This document shows, piece after piece, positions 40,246 to 51,800 of a stretch of 64,000 bases of DNA (position 1 is its first letter; each line of letters begins with the position of its first letter). The DNA is from Pagrus major. Its lineage: Eukaryota > Chordata > Actinopteri > Spariformes > Sparidae. The DNA lies in contig NC_133230.1 of NCBI RefSeq assembly GCF_040436345.1, positions 12,472,197 through 12,536,196 on the forward strand, read 5' to 3'. The notes beneath the pieces were generated by a model, which worked only from the letters and a program-made list of their open reading frames with translations, did no database searches and was not told the origin of the DNA. The translations under genes and the position numbers were made by a program.

Positions 40246-41349
40246 ATGAAGGTCCTCGTGGTGCTCGCCCTCGCTGTTTTCACTGGTAAGAAAAGTTAAA
40301 TAATTTTTGTTGAAGTCAAGATGTGAATCGTTAAAGTTGGAACCAGAATTAAGACAATAGTTTTTTAAATCTCTGTTCTTTCAGCAGGTTGCAATGCCAA
40401 CATCGTGTGGCAAAACCAGCCCAGGCAGCAGGTCGACATGGTGAAAGATGCTTTCTGGGACTACGTCGCCAAAGCAACCATGACCGCCGAGGACTCCCTG
40501 AAGCAGATCAGACAGTCGCAGCTGGGCAAGGAAGTCAAGTAAGACCCCCAAAATGATAAAGACGCACTTACTTAAAGGATAAGTCCACTTAAAAATGAAA
40601 ATGCAGTTATTATCTACTCACCCCCACGTTGATGGAGAGTCGGGTGAGGTTTTGCAGTCCACGAAACATTTCTTGAGCTTCACAGCAAAACATTGTTGCA
40701 GCTGAAGTAGATGGGGACTTGTTTTAAGATTTTAGACTAATTCAAATGTTTGTTTCTGTGTCTCTGCAGCACCCTCATCTCTGAGAGCACCGACGCCGTC
40801 AACAAGCTGACCGACGCTCTCCGAACTCAGGTGGCTCCTCTGACCCAGGACCTCATGTCCAAGTTTACCCAGGAGGCCGAGCAGCTGAAGACACGCGTGG
40901 AGAAAGATCTGACCGCCATGGGAACCCGTCTGCAGCCCTTCACCGAGGAGCTGGTGGCTGACCTCCAGAGGAAGGTGGAGGAGCTGAAGAGGGACGCCGT
41001 CCCTTACGCTAACGCCATGGACCCCAAGTCCCTGAAGACTGTCCTGCTGCAGAAGAGCCAGGAGCTGAAGGTGCAGATGGATGAGAACGTGAACAGGCTG
41101 CAGGCCCAGATGGTCCCCTACACCGAGGAGATCAAGGAGAAGATGGAGCAGAGCGTGGAGGAGTTTCGCAGGAGCATGATCCCCCTGGCCCAGAGCTTTG
41201 AGAGCCAGCTGACCCAGAAAACCCAGGAGATCCAGCAGAGCCTGGTTCCACTGGGAGAGGAGCTGAAGGCCAAGCTGGACGCCGACACCCAGAACATGAA
41301 GAGGCAGCTGACTGGTCTGTGGAGGTCCTTCGCCAAACTGATCCAGTAA
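40246..41349 (+). CDS. apoa4b: Apolipoprotein A-IV-like, copy 2, 256 aa
   Basis: Coding exons are 40246-40285, 40388-40538 and 40770-41349, with the same 40, 151 and 580 nt lengths as copy 1. The product is a secreted lipid-binding apolipoprotein. It has the signal peptide MKVLVVLALAVFTGCNA, the KDAFWDYVAKAT exon-2 motif, and Pro-punctuated amphipathic 22-mers (VPYTEEIKEKMEQ, VPLGEELKAKLD). The two copies match closely throughout, so they are local paralogues in divergent orientation. The exon 2 acceptor is CAGCAG: using the first AG (exon from 40385) inserts one Ala near the signal-peptide end (TAGCNA). AATAAA at 41523-41528 is the likely poly(A) signal. Intron 2 carries an interspersed repeat. 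Confidence 0.94.
40573..40733. repeat. Dispersed fish repeat in apoA-IV copy 2 intron 2
   Basis: TTAAAGGATAAGTCCAC at the start, then TATCTACTCACCCCCACG, GAGTCGGGTGAGGTTTTGC, CATTTCTTGAGCTTCACAG and GAAGTAGATGGGGACTTG. I recall this order from repeats common in teleosts. The other end is not seen, so it is probably truncated. Confidence 0.65.
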
Positions 41350-41529
41350 AACGGACTCTGTTTGAAATCCAGACAGATTTATGGGACAGATAAAAAGTGC
41401 AATACCTCAACGTCTGTGTTTTTATGTTGAAAGATGTTCTCAAAGGAAACCTTCTGAATACTGTCAGTATTTCCTCTATTGTGTTACTGTTTACTACTGT
41501 AAGCTTTCATCTGTAAAACAGCAATAAAT

Positions 41530-43780
41530 TAAATTAAATGTATTTTGAGTCATCACTTTCTTTGAATTAAAAAAAAATAGCTTTAAATCCAGGAATGTAA
41601 CCATTGTCGTCCAACATTTATAAGCAGAAACATTTACACATCTTGGATAGATTCACACTTTTAACTCTGGTCCACTTGTGCTATTTTTAAGCTACATCAT
41701 AGTATTTATCATTATCTTGTCATTGCTGCTTTTTGCCACAGTGACTACTGTTCAAAACAAGTTAGAGGCTGCATTCAAATATCCACACCACCATACTATT
41801 AAGTGTGCTAGAAAAGAAGATTTGGTTTGTCCTAATACATAATACGTCAAATGCAGTGTGCCAAAATAATATCACTAGTCCCATTTTGCAGTATGCAGCC
41901 AGCATGTTTCTCTGGCTCGATTAATCTTCCGTGCAGTGTGAGATTGGTCTCATTGACTGAGCCGCTGAGATAAGAGAGAAGTGACAGATAAAAGTGCCTT
42001 CATGTCACGTAATAAAGGTGCAATGTTACGACAGAGTAGTACGGCAAGATTCAAGTTTCAAGTCATTGTCCTTTCTACTATGGAAACACAGGTAACATTA
42101 AAACAGAACAATGAGGAGTGAAGCTCTTGTACGCACTGAAGGTAAAAAAGAAAAGTGCCCTATTATGCACTCCATGGCAGATAATCTGCCCTTTATTGTG
42201 GCCCAATGTACAAGAAAACATGAAGCAGTGCCATGTAGGTTTCCCCTCAGTCCTAGAAAAGATTTTTTGAAGTGTTTCACCCTAAATGTGTCACAGCTTT
42301 CCGTGTGCTTGGGGCCCCAATGCATGTAGCTGGGGCCCTTTTTATTTTTTTGACCCCTGCCTTTCAGACAGCCTGAAACTGTTACTGGTCTTGCGTTAAC
42401 TTTGCCGACAGCCACTTCCTCCTGTTGATTGGCAGTAACTATAAAATAATGTTAGTTAGTTCTGTGAATGGAGAAAACATCAAACACAGAAAGACAGAGC
42501 AACCAGAAAATATGTAAGAGTTGAGGGGTAGTTTCCACTGCTGCTTCACCAAAGAAAAGCTGAAAAATCATCTCAATATAAAACACTTTGACAATGTTTT
42601 ATCATAATAATAACTTCTTATAATGATGATGATACCATTGTGTTACTAAAAAGTATTGTAGAAGTAAAGAGCTGTGGCCGAAATCCCCCTACTTCCAGGG
42701 TGTATGTAGAAGGGGAAAAGTCAAAGGAGGCCAAAACATCAACACCACAAGAACAACTTTATTATCGGACTGTCATGTTTTGGTTTTGGTTGATGTTGTG
42801 CTGCTCACAAAAAATCTTGGTGAAAAAAATATCAAATCCAAACTTTTGGAGTGAAAGCAAAACGCACTAAGCTGATAGAAAAACTATGAAGACAACCTCG
42901 TTGCCTAAATCCAGTGGTTAACAACCTTTTATGGGCTTGTGACCTGTCAAAATAAAACAATATCTATTTGCGACCCCTCATCACTGGGTGCATTTTTCTT
43001 GCCTTGTTTAAATTATTTTTAGAGCCCTGAAGAAAAGTCTGAAAAATAGATGATATTTGTGAGGAAGAAATATGCTTCTCCTGCTTTTATATCATTTATC
43101 ATCTCACAGCATCTTCATTTTTGGTCTCCTTGAGAGAGTCCTGATGCTCAGGTGAAGAGCCACAACAAATCATTTAACGTCTACACATTAATGCACTGAA
43201 AAGACTTAAATGTTCTCAACAAATCTGATAAAATCTGATGGTTTTTAATGCATTCAGTGCCTCATGTCTATTTCTATTAATGCCAGCAGTGAGGGCCAAA
43301 GTTCATTTCCACACATACATGTGATAAAGTTCTTTATTTATTACCCCGTCTGCACAGAATGTGGTTTTCATTTGAAAGATTGTCATCTTATAAAAGTTGT
43401 ATAAATGCAGGCAGTGGTTGTTAAAGCAGATACGAACCAGATCAGCTGGACAATGAAATGATACCAGAGTCACCTTCGGCCTCTTTGCTGTGATGCTATC
43501 AGCAGCATTGAGTTTGTCAGACAAGGACAGAGTAAAAATACAGAGCTTTTCTGATTAGAGTCACATGAATTTGGTGAAGACAGAATCCCATTTTACTAAA
43601 CTGTAACTTCTCATATCAAACACTTGCATTCGTGCAAACTCTGATCAGACATTTGGGTGTTTTGCTAATTCCCGCCCTGTGCTTCATGTGTACTTTCAGT
43701 GTGCGACGTGGAGCCAATACAACACACACAGCAATAAAAGATGACAACAACGCAGTTCATGTTGGGAACTTCGGACACAG
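41530..43780. other. apoA-IV copy 2 to apoEb spacer
   Basis: No gene recognised. I looked for a small apoC-type gene and found no signal-peptide exon or helix exon that I could support. The only identified element is the repeat at 42908-43040. Confidence 0.45.
42908..43040. repeat. Dispersed fish repeat fragment
   Basis: AGTGGTTAACAACCTTTTATGG, TTGTGACCTGTCAAAATAAA and TTGCGACCCCTCATCAC follow a pattern that I recall from a widespread fish repeat. A weaker relative with a similar start is at about 13545-13615. Confidence 0.5.
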
Positions 43781-43830
43781 GTCAGCAATCCTCCCGGCAT
43801 TTATTGGATCAAATCAATGCCTCTTAAACT

Positions 43831-43892
43831 GTATAAATAGTGAGTGAGGAGCTCAGTCAGCCTCGCAGACGTCACAGATCAGGATCGCTCAG
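43831..43892 (+). promoter_or_regulatory. apoeb: apoEb core promoter and 5' non-coding exon
   Basis: TATAAATAG at about 43832-43840 is followed by a short exon ending GATCGCTCAG|GTGAGT near 43892. The next acceptor (TATATTCCAG) is just upstream of the start codon. Confidence 0.7.
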
Positions 43893-44147
43893 GTGAGTCA
43901 CAGTTTCTATAAAACTTTTACAGTCTGTAAAAGTCATTTGCAACATTTATGTTTATTTGAGCTAAATGAGTCATTTAAAAAATTACAGTTGTAATTAAGA
44001 GAAATTCTTCACTCAAGAATATAAACATGTCGAGGATTCAGATCTGACTTAAACAAAGAGTGTCATTAATGTTAAACGGGTGAAATGTTAAGCTGATTTT
44101 AACCAATTTATTCTTTTATATTCCAGGTCTCCGTCTTCCTGCTCATC

Positions 44148-47100
44148 ATGAAGGTCTTCACAGTAATCTTTGTGCTGGCTGTCCTCTCAGGTGAGTTCAG
44201 AGCTTATTCTCTATATTTTACATTTGTTTTTGTTTTTTTAAACTAATCCTGACAGTTATATTTATAGATTTTACATAAAATACAATATTGCACAGAAGTG
44301 TTGCATCAACAGCGCTGTTTCGGACAATTGACAGGAATAAAAGTTAAATTTGACCTTTTCAGAGAGTATAAGTGGTCTTAATACAATTAATTCAAGTTAA
44401 TTAAATCAAGAAAAATAAAGTTAAGTACAGACATTGGACAATGGGGAGGAAATTGAATGAAACAAATTAAATATAAATAAAATGATTAATAATAAATCAA
44501 TACTTCAAATGATAAGTGCAGGCTTCATGGAGCAAAAAAGTTTTTACCTTTTGGGACTTTAATTTTGAAAATACTATCTATTCTAGGACCACCAATGCTC
44601 TCACACTAACAATGATAATAATAAAGATAATAATAATGACATAACAGAGGAAACAAAAATAACTTCTTGTCAACTTAATGTTGAATAACAGCTAAAAGTT
44701 GTCTCTAAACTCAGTTAATGCTGGTTAGATCCCTCAGCCCAGAAATCCTCTTCTTTTGGCCTCTGCTTGTCAAAATAGAGTCACAGATTTTTATGAAGTG
44801 GCTGAAGAGAAATCATTAAATGTAACTAAACTTGTTCCAGATTGCAGCCATTGATAATTAAACTCTGTGTTTTATCTCTCATGTCCAAACTTCCTCCATC
44901 TTTGTTTAGAAGTGAGTATTTGACATTTGTGTCTCTGTCCCCACCAGGCTGCCACGCCAAAAGCCTGCCTCAGGATCAGACCCCCTGGGAGGCCACGGTC
45001 GACAAGTTCAATGATTATTTCACAGATCTGAACACGAGGGCCGACGAGGTGGTGAGCGGCATTAAGAGCTCCCAGATCAGCAGAGAACTGGAGTGAGTTC
45101 ATTTACGTCACAGCAATGAACACAGCAACAGTTATCCGAGTCGTAAATCAGTAATACCTGATAACTGACTGAACATTTGTATGACCTCTGACTTCTATGT
45201 GGATATTTTATACACTTTATGTGCTATAAACTCACGTACATGCTCTGATACACTCCTAACTGATCACATTTCTGACAACACACAATACTTCCATGTAGTC
45301 GTTGTAAAGTAAATGAACCGAATACTTTACCCACAACCAACCAGCTTTTTTCTGGGTCTTTGTGTTCTCGTCAGACTGATTCAAGTATGCTGGCATGATG
45401 AAAAAGCTTCGACACAACACTGTTAGACGTTACACAACATATATTCTGCCCTCAGCTGAGTGTGAGGAGGTTAATCAGCATGTGTCAGTGAGGTGAGACA
45501 TGTAAAGAGCTGCTGACTGAATTCAAGTCCACTCTTTAGATGTCTCGTTTGGACTTTTATTGTTACTATTGTATCTTTACTCAACTTTTCAGTTAGAATC
45601 AATTGATTTTTGCATTGATTTCTTGGACATAGAGGTGCTCAGTACAAACAGAGCTACAGATTAATGTATATCTTTGCTCTTTACAATAAAAAAGTGATTT
45701 TTATTTCCTGTTTTCACCATATTGGAGGACCAAAAACACCAATAAAGTCCTTCAACGTGTCTGTCTCGTTGCCCCAACAGCACTCTGATCCAGGACAGCA
45801 TGTCTGAGCTCTCCATGTACAAAGACGACATGCAGACCAAGCTGGCCCCGTACGCTCAGGAGGCCGGAGAGCGTATGGCCACAGATCTGCAGAAACTGGC
45901 CGACAAACTCCGCGAACACATGATCGAGGCCCGGGAGCAGATGGACAAGTACAGCCAGGAGCTCCAGACCATGATGGAGCAGAACGCCGATGACGTCAGG
46001 GTCAGGGTCTCCGCCTACACCCGCAAGCTGAAGAAACGCCTCAACAAGGACACACAGGAGATCAAGAGGTGAGTGAACTGAAGCAGGGAGGAGTCGCTGC
46101 GGGCTGAAGGGAAACTTTGTCCAGTAAGAGACAGTTTCTTTAACTTTTACACTAACTTTACAACAACTTTTTATTGTTTTATTGAGATTTATTGGCTCTC
46201 CTGAGAGAATTTGATTAGAAAAACTGATTTTCATTTCTCTAATACTTTAAACTTATCAATGTTGTATTGATGTTTTATTGTTGGTTTTTAATACACTGTA
46301 TATTGCCAGAAAGCAGAATTAATAGTGAGTGGATTATCCTGATGAGGTAAACAGTTATGATTACACTACAGCTGCAATGATTTGTTCATTAATTTATTAG
46401 TTAATTAAATTAATCGTCAACTATTTTGATAATCGGTCAATCGTTTGAGTCATTTTTAGTCAGTTTACTTTGGTTCATATATTTGCCAAGTGAATATTAG
46501 ATTATAGATTAAATGCACTGTGGTTCTTTCCACCACGTGTTGTGGTCAACTCCTAAAATATGATTGATTTTTATGGATCAAACTGCCCTAAAGTATATAA
46601 AGAAGTTGATTGACTTAAACTCAATCAGTTACAACATTAAAGTGCTGCTTACAGTATGTGTTAAATATGCATCAATAATAATACACAAATAATGTCATAT
46701 AGACATGCAAATACTTTTGATACAGTGAGAAAGTACATTTTGCAGATAATACCTCCTCCTTTTACTGAAGTATGATGTTTGAATGTAGTATTTTGCACTG
46801 TGGTGGTGGTACATTGACTGAAGTAAAGGATCTGAATACTCCTAACACTCCATCTATTCAGTATACATCACTTTCTTTACACCAGACTTTGTGCTGAAGT
46901 GTTAAATGTGATATTTTTGAGTCCTCACTCATTAAATCTGCTCTGTCCTTCTCTCAGACAAGTTGCAGACTACGTTGGCGAGTTCCAGTCCCGCACCTCA
47001 GACAACATGGAGGAAATGAAGACCCGTCTCAACCCTTACTTCGCTCAGGTGCGTGACAACGCCCAGGCAAAGATCAGCACCCTGAACGACCTGCTGAGGT

Positions 47101-47258
47101 CTCAGGTGGAGAACGTGAAGGAGAAGATCCAGACCACCGCTGAGGACATCAAGGATCGCTTTGAGACAACCGCTGGAGACATGAGATCCACCATGGAGGA
47201 CAAGATGGAGGAGCTGAACGAGTGGTTCAAGCCTTATCTCTCCATGTTCTCAATGTAA
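44148..47258 (+). CDS. apoeb: Apolipoprotein Eb, 258 aa
   Basis: Coding exons are 44148-44190, 44948-45092, 45781-46068 and 46958-47258; the frame closes at 259 codons. The product is a secreted ligand for LDL-receptor-family proteins that carries lipid. A signal peptide (MKVFTVIFVLAVLSGCHA) is followed by amphipathic helices. Residues 144-153 (RKLKKRLNKD) form the basic cluster that corresponds to the receptor- and heparin-binding helix of ApoE, preceded by the conserved MMEQNADDVRVRV. This cluster separates it from apoA-IV. It is somewhat shorter than zebrafish ApoEb as I recall it. A TATA box and a non-coding exon precede it, and AATAAA at 47397-47402 is the likely poly(A) signal. It lies next to apoA-IV copies and one cluster away from tomm40, as expected in teleosts. 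Confidence 0.94.
46373..46460. repeat. Dispersed fish repeat fragment in apoEb intron 3
   Basis: GCTGCAATGATTTGTTC, TTAATCGTCAACTATTTTG and ATCGTTTGAGTCATTTTT follow an order I recall from a very common teleost repeat. A weaker copy is at about 11115-11160. Confidence 0.6.
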
Positions 47259-47404
47259 TCTGGACTTTTGGTTTATCCACCACTTTCTGTATTAGTACCA
47301 CCTCAACAGATTTATGAGACTCACAGGGAAGTCTCTGCTTCGTCACAAATGTCCACCATCAGTCTAAATGTGTGTCTGTCACTGAAGGCAACCTTCAATA
47401 AAAA

Positions 47405-48640
47405 CAAGCTGCTCACATGTGTGTAGAAAATCATTGATCATCAATAATGTGCACAAACATGTTCACTAAGTCCTCCTGCACAAGTATCCTCAGTTCTTTT
47501 AAAAATATACAATTATTGAAACTAGAATACTTATTTGAGACAAAGAATCACAGAAATGATTTAATTTAGCTCAGTTATTTGTAATTAAAAAAGTATTTTG
47601 GAGTACAGCAACAGGATTTTGCATTATTTTTCAAGAAAATCCATGACGTGAACTGGGAGGGCGAAGGTGAGCTGGCATCTTTAGTAAGATGTGTGACTGA
47701 ACTCCATGTGACTAAAAACAAAACAACACCAGAGAAAAATCACGACAGTGTCCATTCTTGAAAAACTATTGTATTAGAAACTATTTTCACAGATCAGTAA
47801 CAATTCACAGGAAATATTCTACATGTTTCTGTTTCTTCAGTCCAGCAAATCTCTAAAGACATTCATGGTTACCTTGTAGAAAAGAAACAGAGTTTGAGAT
47901 GCAGTAAAATGCAAAACACCACTCATTACAGACAGAGCTGCTCACATTCATGGACATTAAAGAAGTCTTTCAAATCAAATGAGTTTTCATCGTCACACCA
48001 CAATAGATATCTTGTATCAAAAACAATATCTGAGAAAAGAAAATGTAGGTACAAACTTAACAGCTTGGGCATTAAAGGTCCAGTGTGGAGGATTTAGGGG
48101 CAGGAATGGAATATAATACTCATAATTATGTTTTTATTAGTGTATAAAAGTTTTTATAAAAGTGTTTTTAAAAGTGTATACACTGGACCTTATAATATCT
48201 CAAAATATATATATTTCAGCAGTCAACAAAAATACTTTACAACAGTAGTAAAACATTTTAGTTTGTTATTGTATATATTATATATCAAAATGATTAATTC
48301 ACTAAATGATGTTTATAGATGAAATATTGATTAAGCATCTATTGTTTGCTGACAGTGAAATAACTATACCAAATTTACCATTTATTTATGATATTTATAA
48401 TAAAATGTCACCATTTTTTAATAGTCTTACTAAAACGTGTAAAATTCTGACTTAATGGATTATAATTTTACTAACGAATCACTTTTATAATTGTAATAAC
48501 AGCACCACGTTCAACATTTCCTGCTGTAATGATAAAATAAAAACAAAAACATCACATTTATTATTTATTTATATATATATTTAATCATTATTTCGTCATT
48601 TTTAATGTTTATTATAGAAAACTTGGTCAGACTAGCTCGC
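47405..48640. other. apoEb-msto1 spacer
   Basis: AT-rich, no gene seen. It contains one MITE-like element (48076-48190). Confidence 0.5.
48076..48190. mobile_element. Short MITE with inverted ends
   Basis: Starts AGGTCCAGTGTGGAGG after TTAA (48072-48075) and ends TATACACTGGACCT. The 10-bp ends AGGTCCAGTG / CACTGGACCT are perfect inverted repeats. The interior (ATGGAATATAATACTCATAA) recalls longer fish copies, so this is probably an internally deleted copy. Confidence 0.75.
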
Positions 48641-48679
48641 AGACACCACACGTGAAGCTACGGCGCGGTGAAACCACAC

Positions 48680-48873
48680 TATCACGCCGACGTCATCAGC
48701 GCGACCAATCACATTTCTTCATGCAAATCTTCCAGCCAATCACAGACGCGGTTTGTTATGAGGCACCACATACGTTAGATTGTCGCTTGTTCAGTGTTGT
48801 CATTTCTGAACATGTCCATCATGTGTGAAGCAGAGAGTTTTGTATCTTATCCTGATTATTGATTACCGTCACG
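48680..48873 (+). promoter_or_regulatory. msto1: msto1 promoter and 5' UTR
   Basis: CRE-like GACGTCAT at 48689-48696, CCAAT at 48705-48709 and 48736-48740, and an octamer ATGCAAAT at 48721-48728 lie within 55 bases. There is no TATA box. The start codon ATG (context ACGATGAG) is at 48874. Confidence 0.65.
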
Positions 48874-51800
48874 ATGAGTAACCCTTGTAGAGAAGTCATC
48901 ACTCTTCAGCTGGGACATTATTCCAACTTTGTCGGGACTCACTGGTGGAATTTACAGGTGAGGATCTCTGTAGCGGCTAACGCGAAGCTAGCTAGCGTTA
49001 GCTTTGCATGTGTTGTCAAACTTCAGAGAGTACTCTCTGTTCTGCCCTGTACCAGAGGGACAGCTAATGCTAGCAGCACCGTGAATGTGCATTTTATGGT
49101 CATTATAGGAGACTGAGGAGGACATGGGATAAAATTAAGCTGGTAAACAGGAGATACAACTTAGCAAATAACGTCAGCCACCAGGCTTTATGATGCTAAA
49201 GATCCTAACTTTATAGTGTCAGGTTAGCTGTCTATTTTAGACCAGGTAAACACATAAAGACATTGGTAAGATCCTTCAGTAGAAGACGCAGATTAATCAC
49301 TTCACAGGATAACTTAAAATAGGTCTAAAATATATAAATTATCCACTGTTTAAATGATGGAGATGATGATATTGGTTGTGTTATATAACATACATTCGGT
49401 CTCCTGTAAAGGTAGTTGTTGTTTATTGTATAATCCACATGCAGCAGTGTGCCCAGCCCACATGAACGTGTAAGACACCACAATTACAGCTGCAGTGGTG
49501 AAACATTTGTCAGAAAACAACATAACTTATTTTACGTAAGATCATATAAGAGCTTTGTCTCCTGTCCAAAGCTCTAATAATATCTGCCACACAAAAGCCT
49601 GGCACCTTTCTGAAACCTAAAACCCTTCAGGCCTTAAACATTGGGGCTAATTGTCTTTGTAGATAGAATTAAAGATAATTTTTGCATGATTAATCACTTT
49701 GTGGCGTGGTCTATAAAACATCAGAAAACAGTTAAGACGTCCATCACTTTCTAGAGCCCAGAATGATGCCATCAGTTGTCTTGTTTTGTCTTAAACCCAA
49801 AGTATTGATTTGTATAGAAATCAGCAGAATGACAAGGAAAAAGCAGCACATTAACACATTTGTGAAGCCTAGACAAGAGACAGTCTGGATCTCACTCTCA
49901 TTTCTTCTCAGATGGAGCTGACTGCATTTTGGTATTTTTGGTCGCCTTCATAGTCTTTGACAAATAAATGATGACGGACTTTTTCTTTGTTTGCAGGATG
50001 CGTCTCTATCATACGATCCAGAGACGCCTCCAGGTGACGTCCAGAGTGATGTCGTGTTTCGTGAAGGACAGACTCTGGGCGGACATGTCACCCACACACC
50101 TCGCCTCATTGCCATGGATCTTAAAGGTAACTTCTCCAACACATTTTGTGCAATAGTTTAATTACTTTATAAGGGTTCTGTTTTTGTTATTTATATGCCT
50201 TAAATGTATATACTTAGAAATTAACCTACTCTCTGCCTGTCACTCTATAACAGGAAGTCTTCGGACTCTACGGCAGGAGGGAAATCTGTATGACCCTGGC
50301 AAAGACACCTCTGCTGTCTCATGGTAAATAAGAGTCTCTGTATCTGAATTGTTGCCTGTGTGTTTACATATCGTGCTGTTTTTTATTTAAAACTGTGCTC
50401 CATCCGGCAGGGAGGGAAACCTCATGATGCATGAGGAAAGTCCGGCTGCGAAGAACCCCTTTCTTGAAGATCTGGACAAGTTGGATGTGAGTATTTATGG
50501 CGGAGATGAAACAAAGCAGCTTAATGAATCGTAATATCACTATATTTTCTTGAGACACTGATGCCAGGTGTAAACTACAGCACGAAACACAAAACAGCTG
50601 TCAGCGAAGTTTAAAGTCTGACTTTCACTCTTCTGTACATTTGTATCTTGATCTTTTATTAATTTCTTCTTACATTCTTTCGATGTTGGTGATAATATAT
50701 TTTCTGATATGTCCTGTTAGTTCTGTTTTTGCAATTGGTGAGTGTCTTATTCGCACAGCTGTTTTTGTCACCAGAGAGGGGAGATCTTGGGCAACGCAGA
50801 TTTTTACATCAATTCCCAGCAGCCTCAGTGCTCAGGTAAGAAAAACTAATCTCTGCATAACAAAATTTGCATTCATCATAGTATCTGTGACCACTCTGAA
50901 AACTCTCCCACCAGCAGGTGCAGTGAATGTAGACACTGTGAACAGCCAGCTGGATCGACTCCAGAAGGGCTACAGGCTGGAGGGCAGCGTGAAGGTGTGG
51001 TCCGACTTCCTCAGGATCCACCTGCACCCTCGCACCATCTCTGTCATCCACCAGTATAACCATGACGGGTAACGAGCAGACGTCCTGCACTTTGTGTTTA
51101 CTTCTACCAATTCTTAGAGTATACAAGAGGACTGTTGTGGAAAAGTAAATCAAAGTTAGAGGCAGAAAAATCATGTTTATGATGCTGCAGCAGGGGGAAA
51201 GCACCAATAATACAATGTAGAGGATTTCACCACCTGGCCATGCTGAATATATAGAGAAAGCATGGGCGACGTTAAAAAGGGGAAGAATTGGGGGAAGTCT
51301 TTGATTTCTTTCACACAGACAGTTCAATACCTGCTATTCTCCAGTAGATGTCAGCCTTTACAGATTTCTCTCTGTGAGCTGAATCTTAAAAGTTTGTTTT
51401 ACTCATGACTGCACCCTAAATAGCAATGCCTAACTTTTTTTAAATTAATTTTTGTACATCTGATAAGAAAAGATGCTGTTGGATCACTAATTGGGGCACA
51501 AGAGCAGTTTCTCTCCATGCAAACACGTTTAAACAATGGATTTTCTTGTTTTATAGTCAGTGGGTTAAGTAAGCTTTAATATTATATGTGTGGTTGTCCA
51601 GGGAGGCTCACCGTCTGGAGGCTTTTGGCCAGGGAGAGGCTCTCCTGCAGGGGTCGGTGCTCGAGGACCTGGAGGATAGATTACACTTCTTTGTGGAGGA
51701 GTGCGACTACCTTCAGGTCAGTCATTGTTTTTGGGTTACTTTGCACATTCCTGGTGAATATTTTGTACATTTCTGCACAAAACAAACAATAAATCAAAAA

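Noticed and set aside
41530-43780. Possible apoC-type gene beside apoEb
   Set aside because: ApoC genes occur near apoE in other vertebrates, but I found no signal-peptide exon and helix exon with matching splice sites. Small exons could be missed by eye.
45752-46234. 160-aa minus-strand frame across apoEb exon 4
   Set aside because: Antisense shadow of the helical repeat exon.
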